A stretch of DNA of 64,000 bases from Didymella arachidicola (GCA_016630955.3 CM049986.1:1922001-1986000), one strand, 5' to 3'; counted from the stretch's first letter, positions 8,709 through 20,538 are shown. The notes: generated by a model from the letters alone, not told the origin. Translations and numbers: made by a program.

Positions 8709-10485
8709 TGTGAAAGGTGTCTGTAAAGAGTGACGGTCAAAAAGAATGAAGAAAAGGGAGAGTTCGAGAAGAAAGAGTGTATGAGGAACGAGTGAATGAG
8801 CGTCAAGCGTGTCTTTCTCGAGATGGGCGCCAGATGCCTCTTATAATCGCCCGCATGTGGCTACGAGATACCCCCATTTCGGTTACCGGTGATCTTGTGT
8901 ATGGGGCGCATACCGAGTCTGTGAGCCACCGGGTGTATAGCCCTGTCGGTCACGCAGTGCGATGGTCTATTGTGGGGTCTGGCGTCAGGAACAAGTTAGA
9001 GACACCGTTCGATATTCGAGAGCCGTCGGGTACGATCCAGAATTAAACCAGCATGTATCGATCTATGCCCAAAGCGGGGACATGTAGAACAAGCCTAGAA
9101 TGCATGATCCTGACAATGATCGATGCCACTACAGCGAATGGCAGGCCAGCAAAGAGTAACATGAAATTGAAGGATTCAAACATCAACTCGCGGGAAAGGA
9201 TCAGGATTCAGGATTGAGGTGGCCATCCGGGGAGGCCCAGATCGCCAGGCAAAGGACTTCATGCAGTGCCTTGTAGTCATGCAGAGGTATCCTCTCGTGA
9301 TCTCGAATCCTGCTGTACCAAACGACTCGCTTTCATATAACTTCAGTAGGTGTCTGTATGGCAGTTGCTGTCGTCAGAACCGTTGTCAGCGTAGACCATC
9401 CCCACACATACAACTCAGGCCACCAGTAGGCGCAGATGTTGAGGGCGACCAGAAACACGGTGACGCTTGCACTCTGTTTGTCGAAAAGCACTTTTCTTGG
9501 TATAGGGAAGGCGGAGCGACAAGAGGATACGAGATTTGACAGCGGGCTGAAGCCTACTTTTCCCGCCTACACCCGTCATGCTGCAGTCACGGCGCAGTCT
9601 TGGCAAGGCTTTTGTGGGAGAACGAAATTGGCGGCTGCATTTTGTATGTTTCAGCCAGGCGGCAACTGTCTCTCCAATGCAAGCGAAGCCGTCTGCAGCG
9701 CGGCTAAGCATGTTTGTTGAATCGAAGGTCGAAGGCTTGTGTTTGTATAAGCCCAGTATCAGAGTTCGAAGCAGTGGGCTGCAGGAATGATGTTTGCATG
9801 GGCTCTGGAATCTGGTTGTTGATTCCCTGGTGGTTCACGGCGCACATCCGCGGACTTGGATCCGGACAAGGCGGCCGACCTGCCCGACCACAAGTCAGCG
9901 CCACCTGCTGCCGTTCACCGAGGGCAGGGCGGCAAGTCGAGGTACCTGCAGGGCTAGACCACGCGCTGCGGTCTCACGACTCCTGTGACAGCTGTCATGC
10001 TCATCGTGTTTCTCCTGAAAATCATGTCGTGGCACCTCGGTAGCAGCGTATCTGACGGCGCCGCGCCAATATTAGCCTATGGAACAAAAGTGCGTCGCTT
10101 CGACCTCATTCTGAGGGCATGAATCGTATGACGGCAGCGTTGAGACATGGTGGCATTGCCCCGCGATGCGGACGAAAACGACAGTAAGAGTTTGATTGCT
10201 CTTAGCCATGGTAAGACCGCCTGAGTCCAAGCAGGCATCGGGTGCATCGGGCAATGACAGTAATCAACAGCGAAGGAGGACAGACGGGGCGCTAGAAGAG
10301 AAGTCAGCATTTTCTACAGACGAGGCACTCGCCATCCACCTGGCCATGGAGCAGAGTAGGATGTATGGTGGGTGGTGACCGAATTGAATGAACTGAACGG
10401 GCAAATCGCCAACCTATATGCAATGGGTACTTCACAGGAATCCTTTTGAGCACATTTGAGCCGTCTGAACCAAGCTTGCTCAAAC
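8709..10485. other. long gene-free stretch (1.8 kb)
   Basis: Contains the AA9 promoter (a TTATAA lies near 8837) and the 3' flank of the S41-type protease gene. I checked both strands for family motifs and in-frame exon chains and saw only short unconvincing frames. Confidence 0.4.
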
Positions 10486-13049
10486 TCAAAACAACAGCAT
10501 AGTCACCATCACAGCCGCCGCGCCACTTCCCCACTGGCCAATATCCCTACCAGCCGCACGTCCCACCGAGGCACCGTTCCTGTTCGCAGTCGACCGCTGC
10601 GTCGACCCGACACCTTTGCCCGTCGCAATCGTCCCATCGCCCGCCCTTTTCTGCCCGCCAGCACTGACAGCAGTCGGATTGCCCGTACTGCCCGCGACAC
10701 ACATACTCGTCCCGTTCTTGAACATGCGGTCCGCAACACCCTTCCACAACGCCGTCACATCAGTGACCATGGCCGCGGTGAAGAACATACGGCAATCCGC
10801 TGCCTCGTACATGAACTCCAGCGGAATTCCCGAAGCGTCATTTTGCCTCAGGTTATCCTTGAGATTCACACCTCCGGCAATCGTGCCGCCCTGATACGCG
10901 GAGCGCTTGAAGAGCTGCGTCGCGGTCGCAGTCTTGCCAAGATCCATCTTGTCCCACTGGGCTTGCTGTTCGGGGCTGCCGAGGAAATAGGTCGCCTGCA
11001 TGCGCAGCTGGATGTCGTCCCATGAGAAGACCTGCGCGCCCTTAGTGCCTCCGACACCTTGCATGGGGCCGTCTTGGGGGCGGCCGCCGACGGCAATGGT
11101 GCGGACTGCACCTTGGTTTTTGAGCAGCTCGGACGCGATGGCGCAGGTTGAGGAGCACATGCCGTCGTGCAGCATGACCATGTCTTCGGCTTTGAAGGGC
11201 TGTGGAGTGCTGGTCTCGTTCTTGTTCTGATCGAAGCCGATTATTGAGAAACCCTGGTAAGATGTCGAGATAGGGTCGCTGAAGTTGTACCGGATGGTTG
11301 TGGTAAACTGATCGCCATTAGCAGTCTGTGGTCCGAATGCAGCGTCCGAGGTGGCGATAGCCTTGTTATTGACGTCAAGCTGATGCTGAAAGTTGAAGCT
11401 GGCGGTGATGCCCAGAATATCGTTTGTGGTAGTTCCCCGTCCGAAGGCCTCGACGAAAGCCGTCTGATTACTTTGCACGAACGTCTTGTTGTTGATAAAG
11501 TCACCAGTCAATTGATATGCAGCCTTGATGGCATCGTTAGCGCGGAAACGAGTCCCGCCGAAAGGCTCCTGGTCTGCCTGCGGATAGACCTGTTTGAAAG
11601 TATCGTAGCCAAGGATTGCGTTGCCTGTACAAAACATCAGCTCTATCTCTGTGATCGGAGGTTCCTTGCCATATCGACTTACCTCCGCCGTTCCCGCGCA
11701 TATCGAATATCATCTTCGTCTTGCCTTGCGTCTTGCACATGCGGATGAAGTCACGCATTACGTTCTGGAAGACCTGGACATCACCAGCTTCATATGAAGG
11801 GATACTCAAAACAGCAACGTCCTACGGTGTGTTAGTGGCAGTAAGCATACATGGGGTCGATCCTTACATCGTATCCAGTATCGTTGATGTAGTAGCCGCC
11901 AACAGATAGGTTCGGATTTAGTATGACTGCCTTGGGGTATCCAATCTGCGAGGGCGTCGGCGTTGCAGTGGGCGTTGCACTCGTGCGACTAGCAGACGCA
12001 CTCGGTGTCGGCTGCTGGATCTCAGTCACAGGCTTAGGGCCTGTGCAGAATTGCTTGAAGAACGTCTGACCGCTATTGACACCAGTGAAGTTGCCAAAGA
12101 CGACCGCAACGTTCATCTGGTTGTAGGTGGTTCCGTTGGCGAACTCCATGGTAGTATTGGGTCCTTGGTACTGGCCCGTTCTGAAAGATCCCAGAAACAC
12201 AGTGCCAGAAGCAATCAGAGCCTGCGAAGGGAAGAGAGCATTCCAGCGTGTATCCGCATCGTGGAAGTCGGACTGTGTAGAGGCATCCTCCAAGAAGGTC
12301 TTGACATCCATTCCGTTGATCTTCTTGACTGCTGAGGGCTTGTATGAAGAATCGGTGTTGGCTTTGCGCACATCCTGGTAGAGAAAGACCTCAGGCATAG
12401 CTTTGCCATCGGATGAGACCGACACTAGTTCTGTGCCTGGGGGCCTCTGAAATTGCATTGCAGACGCAAGGATGTCGGGCTGGTACGCAAAGTGATTGTC
12501 GTACGCTCTGTTGAACAGCATCATCATTTCCATCTGAAAGTCATATTCAGTCTTGAAGGTACCATTCGCCAATCCCTTCTGCATCAAATCTAGCTGGCCC
12601 ATCACATCGACGGGCTTCTCTGTGTAGTTTGACGGAGGATTCTTAAGATAGGCGACGTTCGACTGCCACTTGACGAATAGCTTCATATCATCTATGAGCT
12701 TGACATTGCCTTCCTGATCCAGTGGGACTGAAGTGAGACACCTCATGCCCAATTCGGCAGGCACGACCTTCCGAGCACCACGCGGCGCTGCGGCTATAGC
12801 GCTGCTGATCGCGGCACATGGCTCTCCACTGGCAGAGGCGGTCGAGTTCGACGGCAGCGATGCACTCGGAGACATGCTGGTAGTATTACTCGCGGCCTCG
12901 GAGGCCTCGGAAAGTATTTCGACGCCTGCTTGTGTCATGACTTCTTCCATGTCCAGGTCTGGGAAGTCTGGCACGCCGTACATCCATGGATGGGGGTTTG
13001 CAGCTACGAGACCACAGTATGTGCCGAGAAGCACAGTCGAGAGATGCAT
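10486..13049 (-). CDS. secreted S41-type (CPAF-like) peptidase
   Basis: Three exons: 13049-11868, 11821-11683 and 11624-10486, with introns of 46 bp (GTAAGG...TAG) and 58 bp (GTAAGT...CAG); 819 aa. The signal peptide is MHLSTVLLGTYCGLVAANP. A Ser/Thr-rich stretch with N-glycosylation sequons follows, then an N-terminal domain. The protease core includes KMIFDMRGNGGG (the S41 strand and Gly-rich loop, formed across the second splice) and MVMLHDGMCSSTCAIASELL, where the nucleophilic Ser is expected in CSST. The last about 20 residues are small and hydrophobic after a Gly/Asn/Arg/Ser linker, so a GPI anchor is possible. Fungal homologues are annotated as 'peptidase S41 family' or 'CPAF-like'. 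Substrate unknown; the exact catalytic Ser is an inference. Confidence 0.85.
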
Positions 13050-14190
13050 CTTGGCTTATGTTGCAATCGACGACGCGACTGACTGAGTGGAATCCGAGCT
13101 ATCTTCGAGCGTTTCCAGAACGATTAAAGTATTAATATAAGGCGATCCAGCGCGGGAGAAGCGAAGCAGATACAAAAGAAGTAATCACGGAGATAACGCA
13201 GCCATAACAAAGCTCACAGAGCTAAAGAGGAAGAGAGAGAACAGAAGAGGGCTCACGAGAAAGCAGTGGGGTAGCTCACGTATCCTGGAACGCATACCGC
13301 GACCAAGCGTTCGCCAACAGTGGAGGCGGCGAGTATCATGGGAGAGGGGCGGTGCTAGGAGAGGTAAACCTAACTTGTAGCACGGCTGCGGCATTATAGA
13401 AACGTCGACCGCCGGCTAAGCAACCAAGTGTGGCATGCGAAACATACAGTGTGTCCATTGAGAATCCTGTGATTGTCAAGGAAACACTTCGGAAAGCTAC
13501 GGTGCACAGAGGGCAGATATTCTTCCGATATAGTCCGCAGCCCAGGACTGTACTGATATTCTTGTGGATCGGAATGACGGCCATTTTGCTGGCACAGCTG
13601 GTACAAGATGGACAAGGTGTTGGTGTTGAGCGCGAAACTGACACGAAACGATGTGGTCAGACTAGAACGGAGCGAGCCTAGTCCGCACTCGCCACGAGAG
13701 AACAACTCAGACGGCATAGAAAGGAACACAAGTAAATGCTCTTGAGTTCATGTTACGCGTTCTTATTTGCTTGTAGATAAGGATTCGTCTTGCCTGCTGA
13801 CAGAGCGCGAGGCTGTGTCGAGTTGAGACGGTTAGTGAGTCCAATTTGGTGTAATTGTCGTTCCTTCCGACTTCCGCTAGTCGTTACACCCTCAAGAGAA
13901 GATGAATACTTTTGCGTCAATCTTGCCACTGCAAGACATGCTTCTGTCATGGTGAAAGCGGGAGTCGTCGATAGAAGGATGATTACATTCGGAGTCAGCA
14001 GCAGGAGCAGTGCAAGGTCAACCCTAAAGCGGCTGCAGGGTTTTAGTGCCATGGCTCAGCCCAACGAGCTGAGCCCCTCGCCACCACGCACTCCTACTTA
14101 CCCACCGCCAGCCCACTCGACAAGCTCCTCTCTCCACTCGCAGCTCACAGAACACCCACGTCACATCAGCAGTGCGCCTCGTTCAGTCTT
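13050..14190. promoter_or_regulatory. divergent intergenic region between the S41-type protease and eIF1 genes
   Basis: Holds the promoters of the protease (left) and of eIF1 (right). Pyrimidine-rich sequence at about 14060-14180 just before the eIF1 start is typical of a strong fungal core promoter and leader. The protease side has TTAATATAA at about 13132-13140, roughly 85 bp before its start, a plausible TATA element. No gene recognised inside. Confidence 0.45.
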
Positions 14191-14664
14191 ATGTCCACAG
14201 ACATCCAGAATCTCAGGTCCTTCGATCCGTTCGCGGAAGCCGAAGACGCAGGTGGAGAAGTCAATAGGGCTGGCAATCAGCAGAACTACATTCACATTCG
14301 CATTCAGCGTACGTACAGCTTTGTATATAACCTCACACTACAGTCGCATACAAGCGCAGCCCCAGCGCGCCACACTGCTCCCATACTACGTCCACCCAAG
14401 ACACAAGGCTGACAAACATTAGAGCGCAATGGTCGCAAGACCCTGACCACGGTCCAAGGCTTGCCCAAGAAGTTCGACCAGAAGAAGATCCTCAAAGTGA
14501 TCAAGAAGCAATTTGCCTGCAATGGCACCGTCGTCGCCGACACCGAGATGGGAGAAGTGATCCAGCTCCAGGGCGACCAGCGCAAAGACGTCCAGGATTT
14601 CCTGACCAACAAGAAGGACGGCCTCGGTCTTGATGTCAAGACCATAAAGGTCCACGGTTTCTAA
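14191..14664 (+). CDS. SUI1: translation initiation factor eIF1 (SUI1)
   Basis: Binds the 40S subunit in the preinitiation complex and enforces AUG start-codon selection. Exons 14191-14308 and 14423-14664, intron 114 bp (GTACGT...TTAG); 119 aa. The N-terminus reads MSTDIQNLRSFDPFAEAED. The splice forms IHIRIQQRNGRKTLTTVQGL, the most conserved part of the family. The C-terminal half has the beta-alpha-beta-beta SUI1 fold with KKFDQKKILKVIKKQFACNG and GEVIQLQGDQR, ending KTIKVHGF. Length and sequence are standard. Confidence 0.96.
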
Positions 14665-14981
14665 GCTGAAATATGCGAGAAGCCGCTGCCTCCGCCGCGT
14701 GCGTTTATCGCGACACCGGTGTGAGAGCACGATCACATGCAACCGGGCTTGTGGGGGAAGAGCAATGAGGCTGAGAATGCGGCATGCATAATTCGCGAAT
14801 ATTGCGGTATGGACGAGTGTGATCATCTCCTATCCTCGCTCTTTTGGAAGAAGAGGGCGCGCACCATCCGGTGGCCCGTGGACGTAGTCAGAGTGCTATG
14901 GTCCTGGCGAAGGATGTTACTTTCTAAGACGTCTAGTCGAAGAATGGATATTGAGTTGTTCAGGAAGAATGGTTGCTCTTT
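14665..14981. other. convergent 3' flanks
   Basis: This stretch lies between eIF1 and the minus-strand hypothetical gene. No feature recognised. Confidence 0.4.
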
Positions 14982-16220
14982 CTATGATGGAGGCGCGTGT
15001 AAGTCCTCTGGATCAGTTGCTAGAGGAGTTCCGAACGAGTCAAGCAGTGTTCCCATATCGCAGTGTTTCGTCTTCCTAATCTTGCGCATCTTCGAACCTC
15101 GATCGCTGCTGTTGAGGTCGTCTGGGACATCAAGAGGTCGCTTTAGCGGCTGCTCAGGCGCATAGTGTCTTCGGACAAACCAAGTCGCCGTGCCAGCATC
15201 GCGTGTAGTCCGGCAGGCGTAACAGGACAGTGTGAGAAGAATCGGTGGTTCAATCATTGGCGTGCCATGTGTATCATCTATCCGGAGCTTCGAGACTTTG
15301 CACGCATGTTTGTAAAGTGCTTTTGCCTTCTCAGCGATCGTCGTTTGTGTATCGTGCATCGTCTGGCTAAGCTTCTGCTCGCGTTCTGCGGTTGATCGTT
15401 GCCATTGGCCACATGACCCTGAGACGTCGATCATAGGAGAGGAAGCTGCCCGCTCAATGCCTACCAGAGCGAGCGCAGGGAAGCTGGACAGGTGGCCCAG
15501 CAGGCTGCTGTCGGGCGGCCAGTTATCAAGAATCGAGCTCAAGTACAGCAGCTTCAGCTTTGGAGATGCGTTCTTCTCTGCTACTGCACGGCACCAGTCG
15601 CGTATAGCGATCCCTGTCAATGGGTGTGTCTGCCTTTGAGACGGGTTGGCGTGGATCAGGGCTGTCAACGCAGGTACTGCTGTGAGAGAAATGAGCTTCG
15701 CGAGATCCAAGGTGAGACCATTGGCGCAGAAGTGCGTGAGCACATTGGTGTCGAGCGTACTGAGATTCTTGACAAGGGGAGACCAGCTCGTGATAATGTC
15801 ATGCATCTCTAGTCGAAAATGATGACGGAGCTCTACACTACTGTCAGCTTCTGGACACTTGTCGTAGTAGAGAATGAGACTCCCGCAATACTGACCTGGC
15901 TGGTCGGGAAATGCCTCCTGGAACAGCCTCCAGGCTTCGAAGCTCAGCGCATCTCTAGATTTGAGCTCCCGGTATATCTTTTTGGTAAACTCCCATCCCG
16001 GGTAAGCAAGTGCTTCCGGCATGAACAGACTAATACTCCAGCAGCACATTCGCATAGCCATAGCCTGCAAGGAGCTTGCGCCTTTCCCATGTCTGGCGGC
16101 ACGTGGATCAATGACTCTTCCTGTCGTCCGCTTCTTCCATGCTGATGGGATCATTGACCCTGCGCTACTCGAAATACTTTCCGTGTACACTTGGCCATTC
16201 TTTGGGTTGAAGGCCCTCAT
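14982..16220 (-). CDS. hypothetical protein, about 410 aa, unrecognised
   Basis: An open frame of 412 codons with coding-like composition: Leu-rich helical segments (for example ELRHHFRLEMHDIITSWSPL and LAKLISLTAVPALTALIH), several Cys and Trp, and a basic stretch near the end (GSKMRKIRKTKH). No signal peptide or membrane segment. A 45-bp intron is possible inside it (minus-strand GTCAGT...TCCAG, about 15845-15891), because PGQYCGSL... looks less like protein than its flanks; removing it keeps the frame. The start is uncertain, with in-frame ATGs at several places in the first 70 codons. I do not recognise the family. Confidence 0.6.
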   Translation of the reverse strand: MRAFNPKNGQVYTESISSSAGSMIPSAWKKRTTGRVIDPRAARHGKGASSLQAMAMRMCCWSISLFMPEALAYPGWEFTKKIYRELKSRDALSFEAWRLFQEAFPDQPGQYCGSLILYYDKCPEADSSVELRHHFRLEMHDIITSWSPLVKNLSTLDTNVLTHFCANGLTLDLAKLISLTAVPALTALIHANPSQRQTHPLTGIAIRDWCRAVAEKNASPKLKLLYLSSILDNWPPDSSLLGHLSSFPALALVGIERAASSPMIDVSGSCGQWQRSTAEREQKLSQTMHDTQTTIAEKAKALYKHACKVSKLRIDDTHGTPMIEPPILLTLSCYACRTTRDAGTATWFVRRHYAPEQPLKRPLDVPDDLNSSDRGSKMRKIRKTKHCDMGTLLDSFGTPLATDPEDLHAPPS

Positions 16221-16667
16221 GATGGGCTTGGACGAATGGCCGCGTTAGGGCCTTGACGAGAAAGTTCAAGGCAAATTAAAAATGGATGCAAGCAATGGGA
16301 ATAAGACGGGCATTGTGAAACGGCGGAATCACGGTACCCAAGCAGAGGGGTTCCAAGGTTGATGGAGCAAACAAACGCGGTACAGCGCACAGACAAAACA
16401 CAGTCGCACGTGCTCACGTGCGTGAAAAAATAGCTGTGACACGGTACGAACAATAGGTGTGCAGCACGTTTTGGAGGACTTCACTGTTTACTTTCCAGCA
16501 GTAATTTGGATGCAAGAATCAAGTGGGTATTGCTTTTTGCGACCTCAAAGTGCTAATTTCCGTCTAGCAATGGAAAGCCCTCACTCCGCTTTTCCAAGCG
16601 TAGCCGCCTCAGTAACGCCATGTTACTCCAAATCAGATGACAATGTAGACTAGGACGACAGTGGCGA
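16221..16667. other. intergenic, no gene seen
   Basis: Promoter side of the hypothetical gene and 3' flank of TAF5, with no coding signal. Confidence 0.4.
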
Positions 16668-19386
16668 CTAAGCGCGCTGTGTCGGAAGATATGCACCTCC
16701 TGCTAGCACCAAATTCATCCTTGTGAAATGGACTTTGTAGACCGGTGAGTCTTTTGTGGGAAAAGCGCTGATCTGATCTGCCGAAACGCCTGTCTCTTTT
16801 GTCGCCTTCTTCGTTGTGACCGTGGTGCCGCTTGCACCTTTCGTAGTGAGTGCACCGTCTGTCTTCGCAGCACCATCAGTGCCCTTGCCGCCGCTCTCTG
16901 TGGTCTCTTGCAAGACATCCCAGACACGAACAGTCTTATCTGCACCGGCCGACACAAGAACACTCGACTCGACACTCCACGACAACGACCAGATGCCGCC
17001 CTTGCCGTGACCACGCATGCGCTTCCGTCGACGTCCGGTCTCAAGGTTCCAGAGTACGATGTTGCCTGCATCGTCTGCAGAGGCGAGGGTTTTGCCGTCT
17101 GGTGAGCAGGCAATTGCTGTGACATTGCCGGTATGGCCGGTGAACAGACGGAGGCAGTTGCCTCCCGAAATGTGCCACATCCGCACCGTTCGATCGCACG
17201 AGCCTGTGAAGACGTAGAGGTTGTTAGGATGGAATGCGACACAGTCGACGTCGTTGTCATGCCCAACATAGATACGAAGTGGCTCGATGTGATCAGTGGA
17301 CCAGAGACGCGCAGTGCGGTCGTTCGAGCCTGTGAGGAAGTAGTGGCCGTACGGGCCCCACTGAAGATCCCAGATAGGGTTGTCGTGCCCGCGGTAAGCA
17401 ACCAAACATGTCCATGTATCGAGAGACCAAAGGCGAATTGTCTTGTCCTCGGAACATGACAGTAGGAACTGAGAGCTTGTAGGGGGGCCGCCCTCCACGC
17501 GATTAGCGGTAGATGGTGAGAAGGAGACGGCGTAAACTGGGCCGGCGTGACCCACGAGACGCCGTGACGATGACGGTTGTGTGCTGGCCTCAGGCAGCGT
17601 GGATGTAAGGGGGGTGCCGTCCATAGACCAGACGCGAATGTAGGATTCGGCCATGCCGGCTGCGACAAGCTGGTTATCGCCCGAGAACTCGATACAGTTG
17701 ATGCTGTCGTAGGTGTTGTGAAAGGTGTACATGGTGACGCTAACAGCTGGACCAACACCGCCGGTACGACCCTCCATCTTGTAGCGATCGCGATACTCCA
17801 TGATCTTCGCTACTTCCATGGAAACATCGCGTGCCAAAGATGGCGGCAACGGTACAGTATCGCGCGAAGGCCCGTCTTCTGTTGGTTCGCGCTTGATGCG
17901 CTGCTCGTACTCATCCAACAAGGATGACTGCCCTGGCTTGGGCGCGCTCTTAGCGTCTTCGTCTTGTAGTGTCGCTCGGACATCATCCTGCAGGTCTTGG
18001 TCTTGCGGGTATGGACCGAGCTGCAGACGGATACGTGCAGCATCAGCTTCTGGATCATGGCGGCTTGTCAGAGGATGGCCTGGGTTGTGGCCTGGGATGC
18101 CTTCGTCCTCTGCAGGAAGCTCGTCCTCTCCCTGCCCGCCCGCCAAGATTGCTGCAATGCTCTTCTCTGCAGTCGCTGTACGCTCGACCGTGACGATGTT
18201 CATGTGATCGCGAATGATGTCCAAGAGTGCTTGCCCACCGTCCATCTGTTTCGACTCGATGAATTGGATCAGGTTGTAGAAAGGCATCGTTGTCAGAGTC
18301 ACGCGGTACTTGTTCTCACTGTAGAGCTTTGCAATGTTGCTTTCTGTAAGGTGAGAGGGCAACCGGACTGCCCGTAGAGTCTTGATCTCGTCGCCATGGT
18401 CGCGCTCGAACTGGGCTGAGTAGGTTGCGAAGAATGTTTCGGCGTCCTTCATAAAGTAATCGCGCACCAGATTCATGAACGAGTATACGAAAACAGGCCA
18501 CAGAAGTTTTCGAAGCTCCGGCTTGTATAAGTCCAGATTGTCCTCTGTGTACTTCCGCAATAGCTCGAAGGACTTTATGAACTTTGCACCGCCTGTGTCT
18601 GTACTGCCGCTGACGAGGGGTTGGCCGTTCGCTTGAGGCTCGGACTCCTTGCGGAGCATCGCTTCGGTGCGTACATAGCCTTTCTTGGAGAGGTATTCAA
18701 GCACCTTTACATGTTAGCAGGTTGAACGAGTGGCAGTAAGAAACTAAACAACGGCATCGAAGCCTTAGAGCCCACGGAGGGCCAGTACTCGTGCCGTTTC
18801 ACCGATCTGGCCCTCTGTCAAGGGTCCTTGTAAGCCTGTCATGTTAAGAAATCCAAAAATATAGCACTAACAGCACTGACGATCCCGATATCTCTGCTCT
18901 GCTGAGACTGTGTTGTGTGGTGCCGCGGTTGGGCTTGGGAAGTCTGGTGTGCCGGCTGCCCTTGCCCATTTGCGCCGGTGCGAGGGACTTGCATTGCGTG
19001 CGATCGTTGGGACATAGTGGAAGATGCGCAGCAGGTGGTCGATGAAGAAAACCACAACACTCGTAACGGTGGTCTACGATCACATAGGGCTTGTGTGCTC
19101 GTCCTTCGAGACCTCGGTCACCAGCAGGCAGCTTTCACTCAAAGCCTTCACCTGCAGTTGACTGCGCGCAAAGGTCCGGCTCGGCCCGCTCAAGGCACAA
19201 CAAACTGAGTGAAGGAGATTTTGCACCTACTATTTGATTCAGATTTTGTTGCGACTGGGGACCTGACGTGCTGGGCGGCGGTGGGCCAGCGTTTTGTTGT
19301 GGAGGCATGTTGCCGTGTGGTGGAAGACCAGCGCTTGGGGGGCCATTGGTGCCTACACTCATCGCCCGCGGCCCTGGGCCTGACAT
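16668..19386 (-). CDS. TAF5: TFIID subunit TAF5 (LisH + NTD2 + WD40)
   Basis: Scaffold subunit of general transcription factor TFIID; its relatives also sit in SAGA. Main exon 18704-16668 starts at VLEYLSKKGYVRTEAMLRKE, a LisH motif. It continues with the TAF5 NTD2 helical domain (LDLYKPELRKLLWPVFVYSF). A linker comes next, and then about six WD40 repeats (for example LLSCSEDKTIRLWSLDTW, FLTGSNDRTARLWSTDH, VFTGSCDRTVRMWHI). Proposed first exon 19386-19231 encodes a Pro/Gln-rich start ending NLNQI, which joins as NLNQI-VLEYLSKKGY, as in other fungal TAF5s; total 730 aa. The resulting intron is 526 bp, about ten times longer than others here, and contains coding-like minus-strand pieces (see findings), so the 5' end may be alternative. 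The WD40 part is certain; the first exon is probable. Confidence 0.88.
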
Positions 19387-19764
19387 GTTGGCTGCGTTCC
19401 TTCTCTTTTACCCGTTTGCGCTGGGTCGCTTCCTCAGCTTACTTTGGAAGGAGCACGAGCGAGGCGCGTGAGCGATCTGCGGGCTGGCGGACGGCGATTA
19501 TGCGCAAGTGAGGGTCGGTCGGCGGGTGCGCAGTAAGAGACGCGTAGAGGGCACGCGATCGAGATAGCAAGGTTGTGGAGTCGTCACCGAGGCTGGTCGC
19601 ATTGCGGAGTGAACGATGAGCTCGATATCTCGCGGCTTGTGGCTGGTGACCCTGCAGCCACACTGTGGGGCTGATCATAGCTCCCCATCCACCTTCCTGA
19701 CTCTCACGTCTGTCGCAAAGACCTCGAAAATCTACCAATCCGATCGCGAACGCATAGCGCAGAT
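19387..19764. promoter_or_regulatory. shared divergent promoter of TAF5 and the MED11-like gene
   Basis: 378 bp separate the two start codons, which point away from each other. Both genes encode RNA polymerase II initiation factors, so joint control from this stretch is plausible. No clear TATA box. Confidence 0.5.
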
Positions 19765-20176
19765 ATGTCGACTGATACAAAAGACGTAGACGCCATGGAT
19801 ACCGATGCACCGACCTCCACACAGCCTCAGGATACAGCTACACCACCAGCATCGCAGCAGACGTACCGCCAAATCGCCGCCTCGCACATCGAAGGCCTCA
19901 ACAAGCTGAACAGCAATTTGCCAGACATCCTCGCTCTCATTGCCGCATCGCTATCTCAACTGACCAACAAACCCATTCAATCTGGAGAACAAGAGGACTC
20001 GCCAGCAGCACGCGAGAGGGACCTAGTTGGGTTCAGCCAAGCTGTAAAGGGCATCATGGCTGGCCTTCGAGAAGCTCTTATTGAGGAGATAAATGATTTG
20101 GAGCGCTACAAGGTCATTCCCGCGACGTTGCCCAAGTTTACGGCTCTGCCCAGTTCGATACCGAGCATGGGGCAGC

Positions 20177-20219
<43 letters not shown>

Positions 20220-20421
20220 GGCCCCGGTGAAGCAGGATCCTGATGCTGGAGTTCAAAATGGAGGCTACGGCAGTTTTGATGTTGGCGTGCTCAACTCAAA
20301 GGTCAAGTCTGGGCAGGTCGGGGGCGACGATACACTGGACAGGATCAAGGCTGTTCTGGATGAGCTGCTGGATAGGAGCGGGCAGAAGAGCAATCGTGAC
20401 GAGATGGCTGTCGACGGGTGA
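19765..20421 (+). CDS. MED11-like Mediator subunit with polyglutamine tract
   Basis: Intronless, 218 aa. The core (about residues 30-115) is helical: QIAASHIEGLNKLNSNLPDI, ILALIAASLSQLT, then FSQAVKGIMAGLREALIEEI. This matches the arrangement of Mediator head subunit 11, where a first helix with 'L--L------IL--A---L--L' is followed by a second helix with a Leu-Arg-Ile/Leu pattern. After it come 16 Gln residues and an acidic tail with DTLDRIKAVLDELLDRSGQK. MED11 would contact MED17/MED22 and the polymerase. The assignment rests on pattern only; it could be another small coiled-coil subunit. Confidence 0.6.
20173..20220 (+). repeat. CAA/CAG microsatellite encoding 16 Gln
   Basis: A nearly pure CAA run (one CAG at each end) inside the MED11-like gene. 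It is likely to vary in length between strains. Confidence 0.95.
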
Positions 20422-20442
20422 AGATACGGGGGAGCGCCTCGA

Positions 20443-20445
<3 letters not shown>

Positions 20446-20537
<92 letters not shown>
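20446..20537. repeat. (AC)46 dinucleotide microsatellite
   Basis: 92 bp of uninterrupted AC repeat starting 25 bp after the stop of the MED11-like gene, probably inside its 3' UTR. It sits in the 402-bp gap (20422-20823) before the homocysteine methyltransferase gene; the rest of that gap shows nothing. Pure tracts this long form Z-DNA in vitro and mutate rapidly (established for CA repeats). Confidence 0.98.

Positions 20538-20538
<1 letters not shown>

Noticed and set aside
9219..9790. Short plus-strand frames in the long gap after AA9
   Set aside because: Overlapping short frames without introns, domain motifs or sensible composition.
15085..15100. tRNA-like B box (GGTTCGA) seen on the minus strand here and near 1266
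   Set aside because: No matching A box or cloverleaf can be drawn around either.
20446..20537. AC tract as part of the MED11-like coding region
   Set aside because: The gene's TGA stop lies at 20419-20421, before the tract. The Thr-His repeat frame through it is only a consequence of the dinucleotide repeat.
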